This document shows positions 45,159 to 56,262 of a stretch of 64,000 nt of DNA, in pieces. This stretch comes from Collimonas sp. OK412 (GTDB lineage Bacteria > Pseudomonadota > Gammaproteobacteria > Burkholderiales > Burkholderiaceae_D). The stretch lies in assembly GCF_900112135.1 (NCBI RefSeq), contig NZ_FOLC01000008.1, forward strand, positions 124,001 to 188,000. The letters run 5' to 3'. The notes beneath the pieces were generated by a model. It was not told the DNA's origin and made no database searches. It saw only the letters and a list, made by a program, of their open reading frames with translations. The position numbers and the translations under genes are program-made. The stretch's first letter is position 1. Each line of letters opens with the position of its first letter.

Positions 45159-46031
45159 GTGGCAGGTGTATGTTCCGCTGGTACCGATATCGGGTTTGCA
45201 TCGCTGGATTACGTGCAGGTCGCGATCCTTGGCGTAATTCAGGGCATCTCTGAGCTATTGCCGATTTCTTCCACTGCGCACATGCGCATCGTCCCGGCCA
45301 TACTGGGCTGGCACGATCCCGGCTCGGCGTTTTCCGCGGCGATGCAGCTGGCTGCGCTGGCTGCCGTCGTCAGCTACTTCTGGCGCGATGTGCGCGAGGT
45401 GACGGTCGGCAGCATCACGGCGGTGCGTGAGCGCAATTTCAGCAGCCCGTCGTTCCGGCTCGGGGTGGCGATCGTCCTGGCGACCATCCCGATCGGGATT
45501 GCCGGCCTGGCGCTGGCGCCGGTGCTGAACGCCTGCGGCTCGCCGCTGCGCAGCCTGAGCGTGATCGGCTACGCCTGTATCGCCATGGGCGTATTGCTGG
45601 CGATTGCGGAATTGAGTTGCCGCCATCGCCGTACGGTCGGCGAGATGCGCCTGCGCGACGCGCTGATTGTCGGCTTGGCGCAGGTGGGGGCGCTGATTCC
45701 GGGCGTGTCGCGTTCCGGCTCCACCCTGACCGCCGCCTTGTTCCTTAATTTCAAGCGCGAAGAAGCGGCGCGCTTTTCTTTCCTGCTCGGCCTGCCGGCG
45801 ATCGCCCTGGCCGGCTTGAAAGAATTGCTGGTGCTGCTCCACCTGCACATGCCGGCGGAAACCTGGATGCTGCTGATTTTCGGCCTGGTGGTCGCCAGCG
45901 TCTCGGCGTTCGGCGCGATCTGGGGCTTGATGAAATTCCTGGAGCGCTTCTCGACCTGGCCGTTTATCGTGTATCGCATCGCTTTGGGGATTTTCCTCCT
46001 GGTGGCGGTACATAACGGCTTCCTTAATTAA
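45159..46031 (+). CDS. Second undecaprenyl-diphosphatase-like protein (UppP paralogue)
   Basis: A 290-residue paralogue of the preceding protein with all BacA catalytic signatures: [19 protein letters not shown] and [17 protein letters not shown]. Elsewhere identity to its neighbour is low. It starts at GTG 45159 after AGGAGAG. The first 17 residues include a short soluble stretch before the first helix. It lacks the usual TGHL (TAHM instead), a mark of a distinct subfamily. It lies 71 bases after uppP and 24 bases before recQ. It may act on a different polyprenyl pyrophosphate or under different conditions. Confidence 0.88.
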   Translation: MAGVCSAGTDIGFASLDYVQVAILGVIQGISELLPISSTAHMRIVPAILGWHDPGSAFSAAMQLAALAAVVSYFWRDVREVTVGSITAVRERNFSSPSFRLGVAIVLATIPIGIAGLALAPVLNACGSPLRSLSVIGYACIAMGVLLAIAELSCRHRRTVGEMRLRDALIVGLAQVGALIPGVSRSGSTLTAALFLNFKREEAARFSFLLGLPAIALAGLKELLVLLHLHMPAETWMLLIFGLVVASVSAFGAIWGLMKFLERFSTWPFIVYRIALGIFLLVAVHNGFLN

Positions 46032-46054
46032 AAGAAAACTTCGTCAAGTATTTA

Positions 46055-47890
46055 ATGCCACATTCAGATGCATCCGCCGGTTCCGACCCGCAAGCACTCC
46101 ATATACTGCAAACGGTATTCGGTTATCCCTCTTTCCGTGGCCAGCAGGCTGAGATTGTCAGCCATGTAGCCAACGGCGGCGATGCGCTGGTATTGATGCC
46201 GACCGGCGGCGGCAAGTCGCTGTGCTACCAGATCCCGGCCCTGCTGCGGGACGGCGTCGGCGTGGTGGTGTCGCCGCTGATCGCGCTGATGCAGGATCAG
46301 GTCGATGCGCTGGCCGAAGTCGGGGTGCGCGCTGCTTTCCTGAATTCGACGCAAACCTACGAAGAAGCTTCGCAGATCGAGCGCCGCGTGCGCAGCGGCG
46401 ATCTCGACCTGGTGTATGTGGCGCCGGAACGCTTGCTGACTCCGCGCTGCCTGGACCTGCTGGAGTCGTCCAGGATTGCCTTGTTCGCCATCGACGAGGC
46501 GCATTGCGTATCGCAATGGGGGCATGACTTCCGTCCCGAATATATCAAGCTGTCGATCCTGCATGAGCGCTTCCCGCAAGTGCCGCGGATTGCGCTGACG
46601 GCGACCGCCGACCAGCAGACCCGCGAGGAAATCGCGCTGCGTCTGCAGCTGGAGCAGGGCGCGCGTTTCGTTTCCTCTTTTGACCGTCCCAATATCCGCT
46701 ACCAGATTGTCGAGAAAGCCAACGGCCGCAAGCAGCTGCTCGATTTCATCCAGAGCGAACATGCGGGCGACGCCGGCATCGTGTATTGCCTGTCGCGCAA
46801 GAAGGTGGAAGAAACCGCTGAATTCCTGGAGCAGCAGGGGATCCGGGCCTTGCCCTACCATGCCGGCATGGACTATGCAAAACGAACCAAGAACCAGGGC
46901 CGCTTCCTGCGCGAGGACGGCATCGTGATGGTGGCCACCATCGCCTTCGGCATGGGGATCGACAAGCCGGATGTGCGTTTTGTCGCCCATCTGGATCTGC
47001 CGAAAAGCATAGAGGGCTACTACCAGGAAACCGGCCGCGCCGGCCGCGACGGCGCCCCTGCCAATGCCTGGATGGCGTATGGCTTGCAGGATGTGGTGCA
47101 GCAGCGGCGCATGATCGACGAATCCGAGGCCGGCGAAATCTTCAAGCGGGTGCTGGGCGTCAAGCTGGATGCGATGCTCGGCTTGTGCGAGACCTTGCAT
47201 TGCCGGCGCGTGCGTTTGCTGGATTATTTCGGCCAGGGTTCCGAGCGCTGCGGCAATTGCGATACCTGCATGAGCCCGCCTGTATCGTTCGATGCGACCG
47301 TGGTGGTGCAAAAGCTGCTGTCGACGATCTACCGGGTCGACCAGCGTTTCGGCGCGATGCACGTGATGGATGTGTTGCGCGGCATAGATTCCGACAAGAT
47401 CAAGCAGTGGCGCCATGACCAGCTTTCCACCTTTGGCATCGGCAGCGACCGCAGCGAAGCCGAATGGCGGGCGATCCTGCGGCAGTCGATTGCGCTGGGC
47501 CTGATCACGGTCGACCATGAGGCATACAGCGCCCTCAAGCTGACCGATGCGGCGCGGCCGGTACTGCGCGGCGAGCAGCAGGTGCAGTTGCGCGAGTACC
47601 AGAAACCGGTCAAGCAAAAGCGCAGCGGCAGCAAGCCCAAGGGGTATGTCGAAACCGACCTGTCGACGCTGGAGCAGGCGATTTTCGAGAAGCTGCGCTG
47701 GTGGCGGGTCGAGACTGCGCGCAAGCACAATGTCCCCGCTTACGTCATCTTCCACGACGCCACCATGCGCGAAATCGCCAAGGCGCAGCCGTCGTCGCTG
47801 GATGACCTGCGCGGCGTCAGCGGCGTCGGCGAGAAAAAGCTGGAGACCTACGGTGCGGAAATCGTTGAGCTGATTGCCGAATTTGCCTGA
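46055..47890 (+). CDS. recQ: ATP-dependent DNA helicase RecQ
   Basis: A 611-residue SF2 3'-5' helicase for replication-fork repair and RecF-pathway recombination. Helicase motifs are visible: FRGQQAEIV (motif 0), [16 protein letters not shown] (I), [18 protein letters not shown] (II and the RecQ aromatic loop), ALTATAD (III) and [12 protein letters not shown] (VI). The zinc-binding RQC region C..CGNCDTC follows at about 390-410. A winged helix and a C-terminal HRDC domain complete the standard E. coli-like architecture. Length is normal for the family. Confidence 0.96.
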   Translation: MPHSDASAGSDPQALHILQTVFGYPSFRGQQAEIVSHVANGGDALVLMPTGGGKSLCYQIPALLRDGVGVVVSPLIALMQDQVDALAEVGVRAAFLNSTQTYEEASQIERRVRSGDLDLVYVAPERLLTPRCLDLLESSRIALFAIDEAHCVSQWGHDFRPEYIKLSILHERFPQVPRIALTATADQQTREEIALRLQLEQGARFVSSFDRPNIRYQIVEKANGRKQLLDFIQSEHAGDAGIVYCLSRKKVEETAEFLEQQGIRALPYHAGMDYAKRTKNQGRFLREDGIVMVATIAFGMGIDKPDVRFVAHLDLPKSIEGYYQETGRAGRDGAPANAWMAYGLQDVVQQRRMIDESEAGEIFKRVLGVKLDAMLGLCETLHCRRVRLLDYFGQGSERCGNCDTCMSPPVSFDATVVVQKLLSTIYRVDQRFGAMHVMDVLRGIDSDKIKQWRHDQLSTFGIGSDRSEAEWRAILRQSIALGLITVDHEAYSALKLTDAARPVLRGEQQVQLREYQKPVKQKRSGSKPKGYVETDLSTLEQAIFEKLRWWRVETARKHNVPAYVIFHDATMREIAKAQPSSLDDLRGVSGVGEKKLETYGAEIVELIAEFA

Positions 47891-47928
47891 CGTCCCGGCG
47901 GCGCCCGACAGCAGTGCCGCCCAATTCC

Positions 47929-49107
47929 TTAAATCGTAGTGCCTAAGGCCGCCATCAAGGCTTGGCGGATTTTCGCTTCTTGCGGTGCTACGCCAAAACC
48001 TACCATCACGCCCTGTGCATCAAAGAAGCGGCAAATGGTGGTCGCGCCATCCAGTTCGGTTTCCCAGCGGCCCGCCGCCACTGTGTGCGACGGCGGCGGC
48101 ACCAGCGCCAGCGGATAGCTCGGGGTCTTGACGATCACCGGCGAATGTTTCAGGTCGATCGCGGTATCTTCGCCCGTCAGGGTCTTGGCAATCGCGCGTG
48201 CCGCGGTAAGGATCGGCGCGATGTATGGCAGGGGACTGGTGCGGCCTTCGCTGTCGACACGGTACTCGGCGCAATCTCCGAGCGCATACACGTCGGCGGC
48301 GCTGGTGCGGCCATGGCTGTCAATCATGATGCCGCGGCCGGTAGCCAATTTGGCTGCTTGCGCCAGCGCCAGGTCAGGACGCAGGCCGACTGCGGACAGG
48401 ACCACATCGGCAATCACCACTTCGCCGTTCGACAAGGTGAGCTTGATCGCGCCGTCGGCATGGTCGATGCTGGCGGCGGTTGTGCCGAGCTGGAGGGCGA
48501 TGCCGCGGGCAGTCAGCGCGGCATGCAAACCTTCCGATAAAGCCGGCGCCGCCAGCGCAGCCAATGGCAGCGAATTGGGATCGATCAGCGTCACCGTGTG
48601 GCCATGTGCTGCGAGGTCGTCGGCGAATTCGCAGCCGATCAGGCCGGCGCCCAGGATCGCCACGCGCGCCGTTGCCTGCTGGTCAGGCAGCAGCTTGGCG
48701 CGGAAGGTGGCGTAGTCTTCGATGTGGTTGACCGACAGCACGCGGTCGGCGGCGTCGCCGGCGATGTTCAGTCGGATAGGCTGGGCGCCTACGGCAATCA
48801 CCAGGTGCGCGTATTCGAAAGCGCCCATGCTGGTATCGACCACCTTGGCCGCGGTGTCGATGCCGTTGACGCGGGTCTTGGTCATGATGTTGGCGCCGAT
48901 CTGTTCCGCCATCTGCACCGCGCTTTGCGAGATCAGCTGCGCCGCCAGTTTCTTTTGCGCGAAAGCGTTGGACAGCATCGGCTTGGAATAGAAACCGCCA
49001 TCGTCGGCAGTAATGATCAGCAGCGCGGCCGTCTTGTCCAGCTTGCGCACCTCGCGCGCCAGGGAATATGCAGCCATGCCGGCGCCGATGATGATGATGG
49101 GTTTCAT
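47929..49107 (-). CDS. Rubredoxin reductase-like FAD/NAD(P)-dependent oxidoreductase
   Basis: A 392-residue flavoprotein with two Rossmann motifs: IIIIGAGMAAYSLAREVR (FAD) at the N-terminus and VAILGAGLIGCEFADDLAAHG (NAD) at ~148-168. The FAD-closing SAADVYALGDCAEY is at ~270. It resembles AlkT/RubB-type rubredoxin-NAD+ reductases and also NorW. FYSKPMLSNAFAQ supports the rubredoxin reductase branch. No rubredoxin gene is adjacent. It probably passes electrons from NAD(P)H to a small redox protein encoded elsewhere. Confidence 0.85.
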   Translation of the reverse strand: MKPIIIIGAGMAAYSLAREVRKLDKTAALLIITADDGGFYSKPMLSNAFAQKKLAAQLISQSAVQMAEQIGANIMTKTRVNGIDTAAKVVDTSMGAFEYAHLVIAVGAQPIRLNIAGDAADRVLSVNHIEDYATFRAKLLPDQQATARVAILGAGLIGCEFADDLAAHGHTVTLIDPNSLPLAALAAPALSEGLHAALTARGIALQLGTTAASIDHADGAIKLTLSNGEVVIADVVLSAVGLRPDLALAQAAKLATGRGIMIDSHGRTSAADVYALGDCAEYRVDSEGRTSPLPYIAPILTAARAIAKTLTGEDTAIDLKHSPVIVKTPSYPLALVPPPSHTVAAGRWETELDGATTICRFFDAQGVMVGFGVAPQEAKIRQALMAALGTTI

Positions 49108-49479
49108 GAATGTCCTGAAAGGTGGTTGGCGGCAGCGAGGAACGCGATGCGCGGCATGTTCGCCGCCGCGAAGTTTGCGGCGGCCAATTTTACAACAAGC
49201 GCCCGGATCTCGGCCATTGCAAGATTAGGCCCGGCGACGACGGCGGCCTGGTTGCCTTCTGCCATCGCCGGGAGGAGGAATTTCAGATGATATATAAAGG
49301 TAAGTTGATTATCTGTAAGGGAGGTGATAATAGTTTTTAAGATTTAATTTAATAAGTTCAATAGTTTTTATAAATCATGCTATGAAATAGCTGTTCACCA
49401 TGCGAAATTCACATGGTCGGCCGCGACCAGTCTGATAAAATCAATGACTTTCACTTGTTACGCTTGGGGACAGACGCAT
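49108..49479 (+). promoter_or_regulatory. Intergenic region with candidate maeB promoter
   Basis: No gene is visible. A GC hairpin (GCCGCCGC 49162-49169 with GCGGCGGC 49177-49184, 7-base loop) lies near the divergent oxidoreductase start. Further right the DNA becomes AT-rich. TTGATT (49305-49310) and TAATAG (49328-49333), 17 bp apart, form a plausible plus-strand promoter ~145 bases before maeB. The long leader holds nothing recognisable. Confidence 0.35.
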
Positions 49480-51792
49480 ATGGATTCGATGATCGATAAA
49501 AAAGAAGAACTTCGTCAACAATTGCGTCAGGCGGCGCTTGAGTACCACGAGTTTCCGACCCCGGGGAAAATCAGCGTTACCCCGACCAAGCTATTGACCA
49601 ACCAGCGCGACCTGGCGCTGGCATATTCGCCAGGCGTGGCTGCGGCTTGCGAAGAAATCGTGGCCGATCCGGCCAATGCTTTCCGCTACACCGCGCGCGG
49701 CAACCTGGTCGCCGTGATCACCAACGGCACCGCCGTGCTTGGCCTGGGCAACATCGGGCCGCTGGCGTCGAAGCCGGTGATGGAAGGCAAGGGCGTGCTG
49801 TTCAAGAAATTCGCCGGCATCGATGTCTTCGATATTGAAATCAACGAAACCAATCCGGAAAAGCTGTGCGACATCATCGCTTCGCTGGAGCCGACCTTCG
49901 GCGGCATCAACCTGGAAGACATCAAGGCGCCGGAATGCTTCGAGATCGAACGCAAGCTGCGCGACCGCATGAAGATCCCGGTATTCCATGACGACCAGCA
50001 CGGCACCGCCATCATCGTCGGCGCGGCGATCCTGAACGGCCTGAAAGTCGTGGGCAAAGACATCAAGAGCTGCAAGCTGGTGGTGTCGGGCGCGGGCGCC
50101 GCGGCGCTGGCCTGCCTGGACCTGATCGTTGACCTCGGTTTCCCGATCGAGAATATTTTCGTCACCGACCTGGCCGGCGTGGTCTATAAAGGCCGGGTTG
50201 AACTGATGGACCCGGACAAGGAACGTTTCGCCCGCGAGACCGATGCGCGCACCCTGGCTGAACTGATTCCCGGCGCCGACATTTTCCTCGGCCTGTCGGC
50301 CGGCGGCGTGCTCAAGCAAGACATGGTGAAGGCGATGGCGGCGCGGCCGCTGGTGCTGGCGCTGGCCAACCCGACGCCTGAAATCCTGCCGGAAGACGTC
50401 AAGGCGGTGCGCGACGACGCCGTCATGGCGACCGGCCGTTCGGACTATCCGAACCAGGTCAACAACGTCCTGTGTTTCCCGTACATTTTCCGCGGCGCCC
50501 TCGATTGCGGCGCCACCACCATCACCCGTGAAATGGAAATCGCGGTGGTGCATGCGATCGCCGAACTGGCGCAAGCCGAACAGTCGGACATCGTCGCAAC
50601 GACGTACGGCATCACCAACCTGTCGTTCGGCCCTGAGTACATCATTCCAAAGCCGTTCGATCCGCGCCTGATGATCAAGATCGCGCCGGCGGTGGCCAAG
50701 GCTGCCGAGGCGTCCGGCGTCGCCAGCCGTCCGATCAAGGACATGGAAGCCTACATCGACAAGCTGCAGCAGTTCGTTTACCGCAGCGGCACGTTCATGC
50801 GGCCGCTGTTCCAGGCGGCCAAGAAGACGTCGGCCGAGAAAAAGCGCATCGTGTACGCCGAAGGCGAAGAGGAGCGCGTACTGCGCGCAGTGCAGGTGGT
50901 GGTTGACGAAAACCTGGCGCGTCCGATCCTGGTCGGCCGGCCTGCGGTGCTGCAGCAGCGCATCGAGCGCTTTGGCCTGCGCCTGAAAGCGGATGTCGAT
51001 TTTGAAGTCATCAATCCTGATTTCGACGAACGCTATCGCGACTACTGGCAGACTTTCCTGGCGATGACCAAGCGCCAGGGCGTGACCGAACAGTACGCCA
51101 AGCTGGAAATGCGCCGCCGCCATACGCTGATCGGTTCGATGGCGATCCACAAGGGCCATGCCGACGGCATGATCTGCGGCACCTACGGCACTACCAGCCT
51201 GCATTTGAACTATATCGACAAGGTGCTGGGCCGCCGCGATGGCGTCAATGTCTACGCCGCGATGAATGCGCTGATCCTGCCGAGCCGGCAGCTGGTGCTG
51301 GTCGATACCCATGTCAACGAAGATCCGACTGCCGAGCAGCTGGCGGAAATCACGATCCTGGCCGCGGAAGAAATGCTGCGTTTCGGCATCAAGCCGCGCG
51401 CTGCCTTGCTGTCCCATTCCAATTTCGGCACCAGCAACAGCGCTTCGGCGCAAAAAATGCGGAATGCCTTGGCCATCATCAAGGAGCAGGCGCCGGATCT
51501 GGAAGTGGACGGCGAAATGCACGGCGACACCGCGCTGGATACCGAGCTGCTGCGCAAAGTGATGCCGGATTCAGCCCTGAAAGGCGACGCCAACCTGCTG
51601 GTGATGCCTAACATCGACGCTGCCAACATCGCCTACAACCTGCTCAAGAATACCTGCGGCAACGGCGTTGCGGTTGGTCCTATCCTGCTCGGCTGCGCCA
51701 AGCCGGTCCATATCCTGACGCCGTCGGCCACCGTGCGCCGCATCGTCAACATGACTGCGCTGTGCGTGGTGGATGCGATTTCCGCGCGCTAA
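49480..51792 (+). CDS. maeB: NADP-dependent malic enzyme with phosphotransacetylase-like domain
   Basis: A 770-residue hybrid malic enzyme that converts malate to pyruvate and CO2 with reduction of NADP+. The N-terminal ~430 residues are the malic domain: [51 protein letters not shown] and the dinucleotide-binding [15 protein letters not shown]. The C-terminal ~320 residues resemble phosphate acetyltransferase, known in MaeB as an acetyl-CoA-sensing regulatory region without Pta activity. The ATG at 49480 is preferred over 49444. It is monocistronic, with a strong terminator after it. Confidence 0.95.
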   Translation: MDSMIDKKEELRQQLRQAALEYHEFPTPGKISVTPTKLLTNQRDLALAYSPGVAAACEEIVADPANAFRYTARGNLVAVITNGTAVLGLGNIGPLASKPVMEGKGVLFKKFAGIDVFDIEINETNPEKLCDIIASLEPTFGGINLEDIKAPECFEIERKLRDRMKIPVFHDDQHGTAIIVGAAILNGLKVVGKDIKSCKLVVSGAGAAALACLDLIVDLGFPIENIFVTDLAGVVYKGRVELMDPDKERFARETDARTLAELIPGADIFLGLSAGGVLKQDMVKAMAARPLVLALANPTPEILPEDVKAVRDDAVMATGRSDYPNQVNNVLCFPYIFRGALDCGATTITREMEIAVVHAIAELAQAEQSDIVATTYGITNLSFGPEYIIPKPFDPRLMIKIAPAVAKAAEASGVASRPIKDMEAYIDKLQQFVYRSGTFMRPLFQAAKKTSAEKKRIVYAEGEEERVLRAVQVVVDENLARPILVGRPAVLQQRIERFGLRLKADVDFEVINPDFDERYRDYWQTFLAMTKRQGVTEQYAKLEMRRRHTLIGSMAIHKGHADGMICGTYGTTSLHLNYIDKVLGRRDGVNVYAAMNALILPSRQLVLVDTHVNEDPTAEQLAEITILAAEEMLRFGIKPRAALLSHSNFGTSNSASAQKMRNALAIIKEQAPDLEVDGEMHGDTALDTELLRKVMPDSALKGDANLLVMPNIDAANIAYNLLKNTCGNGVAVGPILLGCAKPVHILTPSATVRRIVNMTALCVVDAISAR

Positions 51793-51829
51793 GCCAGAAA
51801 CAGCAATAAAACATCAGCAGGAATAGAAG

Positions 51830-51879
51830 GACCCAGCTTTACCGCCAAGTGACCGGCGGCAAAGCTGGGTCTTTTTTTT
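51830..51879 (+). terminator. Intrinsic terminator of maeB
   Basis: GACCCAGCTTT pairs with AAAGCTGGGTC, with an inner CCGCC/GGCGG stem. It is followed by eight T residues (51872-51879). It starts 38 bases after the maeB stop and is a textbook rho-independent terminator. Confidence 0.95.
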
Positions 51880-51969
51880 GTGCCATGCATCTCCGGCGCG
51901 GATAAAACGTGTAAATTGCAATAAAAACAGTGGCATTCCAATGTGAAAAAATACGCGCCAGGAGATGCG

Positions 51970-53622
51970 ATGCCCCAATATCCCAAGAGCCCGCTGATGG
52001 GGCAGATGATGAGCCAGCCGTTGCTCATCTCCAGCATTATCCAGCACGCCGACCGCTATTTCGGCCGCAATGAAATCGTGTCGCGGCGGGTCGAAGGCGA
52101 TCTCCACCGTTATACCTATAGCGATTGCCACCGGCGCGCGCGCAAGCTCGCCAATGCCCTGGCTGCGCTAGGTGTGGGCATGGGCGAGCGGGTCGCTACG
52201 CTGGCCTGGAACGGCTACCGGCACATGGAAGCGTACTATGCGGTGTCCGGGTCGGGAGCGGTGCTGCACACCATCAATCCGCGCCTGCATCCGGACCTGA
52301 TCGGCTATATCGCCAACCACGCCGAAGACCAGTACCTGCTGTTTGATATCTGCTTCCTGCCGCTGGTCGAGGCGGTCGCGCCGCTGGCCAAGACCATCAA
52401 GGGCTACATTGCCTTGTGTGCTCCTGAACACATGCCGCCAGAGAGCAAGCTGCCGAACCTGCTGTGCTATGAAGCGCTGCTGGAGGCCAGTTCGGACGAC
52501 TACGACTGGCCCCTGTTTGACGAGAATTCAGCTTCCAGCCTGTGTTATACCTCCGGCACCACCGGCAACCCCAAAGGCGCCCTGTACTCGCATCGTTCAA
52601 CGGTATTGCATTCGCTGGCGTCGATCATGCCCGACACCATGAACATATCGGGGCGCAACGCCGTGCTGCCGGTGGTGCCGATGTTCCACGTCAATGCTTG
52701 GGGTCTGCCCTATGCGGTGCCGATTACCGGCGCGAAGATGGTGTTCCCGGGCGCCGCGCTGGATGGCAAATCGCTGTATGAACTGTTCGAGCAGGAGCAG
52801 GTGACGATCTCCGCCGGCGTGCCGACCGTCTGGCTTGGCCTGCTGAATTACCTGGACCAGAACCAGCTGAAATTTTCCAGCTTCAAGCGCACCATCATCG
52901 GCGGCTCCGCCTGTCCGCCGGCGATGATGCAGGCTTTGCGCCATCGCCATGGCGTCGAGGTGGTGCACGCCTGGGGCATGACCGAGATGTCGCCATTGGG
53001 CACCTCCTGCTGCCTGCAGACCAGGCATCTGTCGCTGCCGGTCGAACAGCAGGAACTGCTGCTGCAAAAGCAAGGCCATGTGATCTACGGGGTCGACATG
53101 AAGATTGTCGACGACGCCGGCAAGGAACTGCCGTGGGATGGCGAAACCTACGGCAATCTGCTGGTCAAGGGGCCGTGGATCATCGATACCTATTTCAAGA
53201 ATGAGGGCGGGGCGGTGCTGCAGGATGGCTGGTTCGCTACCGGCGACGTGGCGACCATCGACGCCGACGGCTACATGCAGATCACCGACCGCAGCAAGGA
53301 CGTCATCAAGTCAGGCGGCGAGTGGATCAGCAGCATAGACCTGGAAAACATCGTGATGGCGCATCCGGCGGTGCAGATGGCCGCCTGCATCGGCATCTTT
53401 CATCCGAAGTGGGATGAGCGGCCATTGCTGGTGGTGGTCCGGAAGCCGGGCATGGAAGTGGACAGCGCGCAGCTGCTCAAATTTTTCGAGGGCAAGGTCG
53501 CCAAATGGTGGACGCCGGACGATGTGGTGTTTGTCGACGCCTTGCCGCTGGGCGCCACCGGCAAGCTGCTGAAAAACAAATTGCGGGAACAGTTCAAAGG
53601 GCATGTCTTGCCAACCGCGTGA
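51970..53622 (+). CDS. AMP-dependent acyl-CoA ligase (medium-chain fatty acid:CoA ligase type)
   Basis: A 550-residue ANL-superfamily adenylating enzyme that activates a carboxylic acid, probably a medium- or long-chain fatty acid, to its CoA thioester. The AMP-binding P-loop is [31 protein letters not shown] is the A5 motif, [35 protein letters not shown] is A7-A8, and the catalytic lysine is in [16 protein letters not shown] (A10). The ATG at 51970 follows AGGAG at five bases; the in-frame ATG-like start at 51943 is less likely. Closest in style to AlkK/DmdB-type ligases; the exact substrate is unknown. Confidence 0.88.
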   Translation: MPQYPKSPLMGQMMSQPLLISSIIQHADRYFGRNEIVSRRVEGDLHRYTYSDCHRRARKLANALAALGVGMGERVATLAWNGYRHMEAYYAVSGSGAVLHTINPRLHPDLIGYIANHAEDQYLLFDICFLPLVEAVAPLAKTIKGYIALCAPEHMPPESKLPNLLCYEALLEASSDDYDWPLFDENSASSLCYTSGTTGNPKGALYSHRSTVLHSLASIMPDTMNISGRNAVLPVVPMFHVNAWGLPYAVPITGAKMVFPGAALDGKSLYELFEQEQVTISAGVPTVWLGLLNYLDQNQLKFSSFKRTIIGGSACPPAMMQALRHRHGVEVVHAWGMTEMSPLGTSCCLQTRHLSLPVEQQELLLQKQGHVIYGVDMKIVDDAGKELPWDGETYGNLLVKGPWIIDTYFKNEGGAVLQDGWFATGDVATIDADGYMQITDRSKDVIKSGGEWISSIDLENIVMAHPAVQMAACIGIFHPKWDERPLLVVVRKPGMEVDSAQLLKFFEGKVAKWWTPDDVVFVDALPLGATGKLLKNKLREQFKGHVLPTA

Positions 53623-53654
53623 CGCCTGACGCCTGACGCCAGGCGCCGGCGGGT

Positions 53655-54569
53655 TTATTCAAATTCTCCCGCCTGTTTCCACGGCACGCGTCCAGTCTGT
53701 ACTTTGTTGGCGGCGCGATCGCAATGATCGGGATGGTCGTCAAAAAACATGTGGGGCTTGAACGCGGACAGCACATCAGATTTGACGATGCCGCCCATGA
53801 AAAAGGTTTCGTCGATCGCTACATTCCAGGCGCGCAAGGTGCGGATCACCCGCTCATGGGCCGGCGAAGAGCGCGCCGTGACCAGTGCGGTGCGGATAGG
53901 CGCCGCATGCCCGTCCGGATTCTTGAAATTATTCTGGATATAGGACAGCGCCAGCAGCAGCCGTGCAAACGGACCTTGCGGCAGCGGCAGCAAAGCGTTT
54001 TCGCGCTCGTGTTTTTCAAAGGCTTCAATCCCCTCGGTCTGGTAAATCCTTTCCGATTCATCCGAAAAAATCACGGCGTCGCCGTCGAAAGCGATACGGA
54101 TCTGTTCCAGCTCTTCCAGCGCGTTCTCCGGCTTTTGGTACAGCAAAGCCGCCGCCACGCCGGAGTTGACGGCTGCCTGCACGTCATCTTCATGCAAGGA
54201 TAAGAACAGGCTGACATTGAAAGCCTGCAGGTAGGGCGCCAGCGAAGCGCCGCCGGACAATACGGCGCGCGTGATGTCGAGGCCGTAATGCTTGATCGAA
54301 TTGAAGATGCGCATCGAGGTCTCGCTGGAATTGCGCGACATCACGACCACTTCGACAAAACGCTGGCCTGTCAGGCGGTTCAGTTTCAGCAGCGCCTTGA
54401 CCAGGGCGAACCCGGCCCCCGGCTTGAGGATTTCATTTTCGTTGAGCAGCTGGTGGCGGCGATATTCTTCCAGGCCGTGCTGGCGAAAGATGGCCTCTTC
54501 GGTCTCCAGGTCAAATAGCGCGCGGGATGAAATCCCGATCACCAGCAAATTATCTAAGGACTGCGGCAT
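53655..54569 (-). CDS. 5'-nucleotidase (cytosolic NT5C1-like family)
   Basis: A 304-residue protein of the bacterial 5'-nucleotidase family (Pfam 5-nucleotidase). It has VIGISSRALFDLETEEAIF near the N-terminus, the AFDGDAVIFSDESE phosphatase motif and the C-terminal FMGGIVKSDVLSAFKPHMFFDD acidic loop. It should dephosphorylate nucleoside monophosphates in the cytoplasm. No good ribosome-binding site marks the start; in-frame ATGs at 54605 and 54626 would lengthen it by 12 or 19 residues. It is convergent with the acyl-CoA ligase. Confidence 0.78.
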   Translation of the reverse strand: MPQSLDNLLVIGISSRALFDLETEEAIFRQHGLEEYRRHQLLNENEILKPGAGFALVKALLKLNRLTGQRFVEVVVMSRNSSETSMRIFNSIKHYGLDITRAVLSGGASLAPYLQAFNVSLFLSLHEDDVQAAVNSGVAAALLYQKPENALEELEQIRIAFDGDAVIFSDESERIYQTEGIEAFEKHERENALLPLPQGPFARLLLALSYIQNNFKNPDGHAAPIRTALVTARSSPAHERVIRTLRAWNVAIDETFFMGGIVKSDVLSAFKPHMFFDDHPDHCDRAANKVQTGRVPWKQAGEFE

Positions 54570-54708
54570 AGGCGGTGGTCTTAAGGATGTAGCGGGAGCG
54601 CTCATTATAGGCGCTTGCTTAAGCACCGACGGGGCAGCAAGGCCGAGTTTGTCTGGTGGTGTTTTTTACAATGATTCTTGCAATGTCGAAGGCGGCATGT
54701 TCCCTGCT

Positions 54709-54730
54709 GTTACGTTACATGTTACGTGTC
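54709..54730 (+). promoter_or_regulatory. Repeated GTTACG motif, candidate upstream activator site
   Basis: GTTACGTTACATGTTACGTG contains two GTTACG copies around a TTACATG centre, about 140-160 bp upstream of the sigma-54 promoter. That is the usual distance for enhancer-binding protein sites. The link to a specific activator is inference. The remaining 54570-54869 spacer shows no gene. Confidence 0.3.
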
Positions 54731-54869
54731 AAAGGCCTCTGCAGTACCGGCCGCATTTTCCCGGAATGTTGTTGGAAATCGCTGTTAGTCATTGATTTTA
54801 AAGATCTTTATTTTCGATTTGTGAAATTGGATGAGCTGCACGGACTGCTGTTTCGAGGGCGTTTCCGGC

Positions 54870-54885
54870 TGGCACGCTCTTTGCG
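54870..54885 (+). promoter_or_regulatory. Sigma-54 (RpoN) promoter upstream of the Gly-rich lipoprotein gene
   Basis: TGGCACG (54870-54876), four bases (CTCT) and TTGCG (54881-54885) match the -24/-12 consensus TGGCACG-N4-TTGCW at all but the final base. The invariant GG (54871-54872) and GC (54883-54884) are correctly spaced. Predicted transcription starts near 54896, leaving a ~40-base leader with GGGAG before the ATG. Confidence 0.85.
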
Positions 54886-54936
54886 AAAAGACAGTAGGCA
54901 GAGCTTTATCCGATTCATCAAAAAGGGAGATCGATC

Positions 54937-56244
54937 ATGAAAGCATTGAAAAAGAACGAGTTGCTTGCAGCATCCATATTGCTGACGGCGTTGTTGACAG
55001 GTTGCGGCACCAGCGACGGTTCGCTTAGCCATACTGCGACGCCTGCGGGCGGCAACCCTGATGGCAGCGGCACGCCTACCACTCCAGTTACGCCAATCAC
55101 GCCGACTGCCAGTTCGTCCAATCTGGTTTCGAACCTGGGCACCACCGTATCAAGCGTAGGTACAGCGGTAGACGGCGTCGGCAGCACGCTGATCAACCAG
55201 CTGCCGCTGGTTACACCTGGCACCAAGACTGCATTGAACGGCGTGGTTGACAATGCCAGCGGCATCGTCACCGTGCTCGGCGGCGGCTTGACGAATGGCC
55301 TGGGCCAAATCGGCACGGCGCAGAATCCGATCGGCATCACGGCCGGCAGCGCAGGCGGAGTGGTGGCACAGGTCGGTGCTACCGTCAACAGCGCCGGCCA
55401 GGTAGTCACCAGCCTTGGCAGCAGCGGCCCGCTTAGCGCCCTGGCGCCGGTGACAGCACCGGTCGGCGGCCTGGTCAGCACCATAGGCAACACCATTTCC
55501 GGCACCGTAGCGCCAACGCTGACTACCGCATTGACCACCGGCCCGGTACAGCAAGTCACGCAAACTGTGAGCAGCGCGATCGTGCCTTTGACCAACACTG
55601 CTGCGACCTTGCTCCAGACCGCGGGTAACGCGACTGCGCTGAACCAGCCGGCCAATCTGCTGCTGGGCGTGGTTGGCGGCACTGTCGCCAGCGTCGGCAG
55701 CGGCTTGACCACTTCGGGCGTGCCTGTCGTCAGCAACGTCGGCCCGGTCGTGAACAACGCCGGCAACCTGGTGGGCAGCCTTGCTGTCAACGGCATAACC
55801 ACCACTGGCCAGCCGTTGCTGGGCAACCAGACCGGCGGTGTCTTGCAGCCGGCTGACAATGCGCTGGTTGGCGCCCTTGCCGGGCCATTGGCTCCAGTGG
55901 TCGGCGTGGTCAACGGCCTGACTGGCAGCCTGGCCGGTAGCCTGGGCGGCGCAGCCGGCGGTAGCGGCCCTCTCGCGCCTGTCACCGGCCTGTTGGGCAG
56001 CTTGACCGGCGCTGTGAGCGGCGCCGGCGGCAGCAGCAATCCCTTGGCTCCGGTAACCGGCCTGCTGGGCAGCGTGAGCGGCGTGGCCGGCTCCGGCGGC
56101 AGCACCGGCAACCTGCTGGCACCAGTGACCAACCTGGTTGCCGGCTTGACCACAACAGTGTCCTCCGGCGCCGCCAGCACCACAGGCAGCGGCCAAACCT
56201 CAGGGCTGCTGAGCGGCTTGCTGGGTGGTTTAACCAAAAAATAA
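54937..56244 (+). CDS. Low-complexity Gly/Val/Thr/Ser-rich lipoprotein (often annotated collagen-like)
   Basis: A 435-residue predicted lipoprotein. KKNELLAASILLTALLTGC is a lipoprotein signal with cysteine near residue 24. A Thr/Pro/Gly linker follows (residues ~25-65). The rest is almost free of charged and aromatic residues and consists of degenerate G/V/T/S/N/L segments. Near the C-terminus a repeat of the type PLAPVTGLLGSLTG recurs at least four times (about residues 310-415). It ends in GLTKK. No Gly-X-Y triplet collagen helix is evident, so the common collagen-like label is doubtful. A sigma-54 promoter precedes it, a terminator follows, and a TpsB-like transporter is the next gene. 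Possible roles are surface adhesin, matrix or secreted partner; none is shown. Confidence 0.75.
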   Translation: MKALKKNELLAASILLTALLTGCGTSDGSLSHTATPAGGNPDGSGTPTTPVTPITPTASSSNLVSNLGTTVSSVGTAVDGVGSTLINQLPLVTPGTKTALNGVVDNASGIVTVLGGGLTNGLGQIGTAQNPIGITAGSAGGVVAQVGATVNSAGQVVTSLGSSGPLSALAPVTAPVGGLVSTIGNTISGTVAPTLTTALTTGPVQQVTQTVSSAIVPLTNTAATLLQTAGNATALNQPANLLLGVVGGTVASVGSGLTTSGVPVVSNVGPVVNNAGNLVGSLAVNGITTTGQPLLGNQTGGVLQPADNALVGALAGPLAPVVGVVNGLTGSLAGSLGGAAGGSGPLAPVTGLLGSLTGAVSGAGGSSNPLAPVTGLLGSVSGVAGSGGSTGNLLAPVTNLVAGLTTTVSSGAASTTGSGQTSGLLSGLLGGLTKK

Positions 56245-56262
56245 GCAGTAGCGATGGTTTGC

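Noticed and set aside
54937-56244. Collagen-like triple-helix protein
   Set aside because: No sustained Gly-X-Y periodicity is visible. Glycines are irregularly spaced, so the collagen label is not supported.
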